DNA from: GCA-2687025 sp964473525
Lineage (GTDB): Bacteria; Poribacteria; WGA-4E; GCA-2687025
Assembly (NCBI GenBank): GCA_964473525.1
Contig: CAYYPK010000079.1
Coordinates: 1-12,727 of the forward strand
Direction: 5' to 3'
Length of the DNA: 12,727 nucleotides
A program made the translations under genes and the position numbers. Positions 12,677-12,727 of this stretch are shown here, in pieces; positions within the stretch are counted from its first letter, which is position 1; each line of letters opens with the position of its first letter. A model generated the notes under the pieces. The model made no database searches, had not been told where the DNA came from, and saw only the letters and a program-made list of their open reading frames with translations.

Positions 12677-12727
12677 GGGTGTCAAGGATTCGGTGTAAAC
12701 GGCCTTCTCACGTCACTGGCATCCTGT
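12677..12727. mobile_element. Possible terminal repeat of an IS256-like element
   Basis: Where the IS110 transposase match ends, the sequence changes to GGGTGTCAAGGATTC followed by GGTGTAAACGGCC (12677-12704). The GTGTAAA core near the inner end is reminiscent of terminal inverted repeats of IS256-family elements. Only one end and about 25 further bases are inside the window, with no transposase visible, so this is a tentative call from memory of the motif. Confidence 0.3.

Noticed and set aside
1..12727. CRISPR array, tRNA, rRNA, toxin-antitoxin or defence genes
   Set aside because: I saw no regularly spaced repeats, cloverleaf-like folds or defence-family motifs on either strand.

Overview
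This is a GC-rich (by eye about 65 %) bacterial window, almost certainly from a metagenome or single-cell assembly because it contains a run of 50 Ns. The gene mix is TolB-like WSPDG propellers, a DUF4091/GH123-like protein, a DUF1080 protein, a secreted beta-sandwich protein and an IS110 transposase. It resembles the uncultured Poribacteria / Latescibacterota / Planctomycetota-type heterotrophs that are rich in these families. That assignment is inference from gene content, not from a marker gene.

Layout. (a) 1-2844, plus strand: the 3' part of one TolB-like propeller whose end looks decayed, a small secreted beta-sandwich protein (532-1230), a 462-bp gap, and a second secreted TolB-like propeller (1693-2844) interrupted by the assembly gap. 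Both secreted genes are preceded by a pair of small hairpins that run into the Shine-Dalgarno. (b) 2970-7411: a plus-strand two-Rossmann flavoprotein converges on a minus-strand pair, DUF4091 protein then MerA-like disulfide oxidoreductase, and the two stop codons share one CTAG. (c) 7548-8081: a cytoplasmic DUF1080 protein diverges from the DUF4091 gene. (d) 8164-11058, minus strand: a six-helix voltage-gated K+ channel with a CxxC tail, and a probable two-gene operon of amidohydrolase followed by acetamidase/formamidase. (e) 11059-12727: an intergenic stretch with a widely dispersed REP-like repeat, then the left end of an IS110 element with a foldable non-coding segment that could be its bridge RNA. 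Its transposase frame is broken by one in-frame TAG, and the very end of the window may be the terminal repeat of a second insertion sequence.

How the genes may work together. The middle block pairs carbohydrate-active folds (DUF4091 and DUF1080, neither with a signal peptide) with two flavin oxidoreductases, which would fit intracellular handling of oxidised or amino sugars. The amidohydrolase/acetamidase pair would release ammonia from amides or cyclic nitrogen compounds. These links rest on adjacency only. I see no defence island, CRISPR array, tRNA or rRNA. The most informative parts are the IS110 end (candidate bridge RNA, amber codon, REP-like neighbour) and the paired hairpin leaders.
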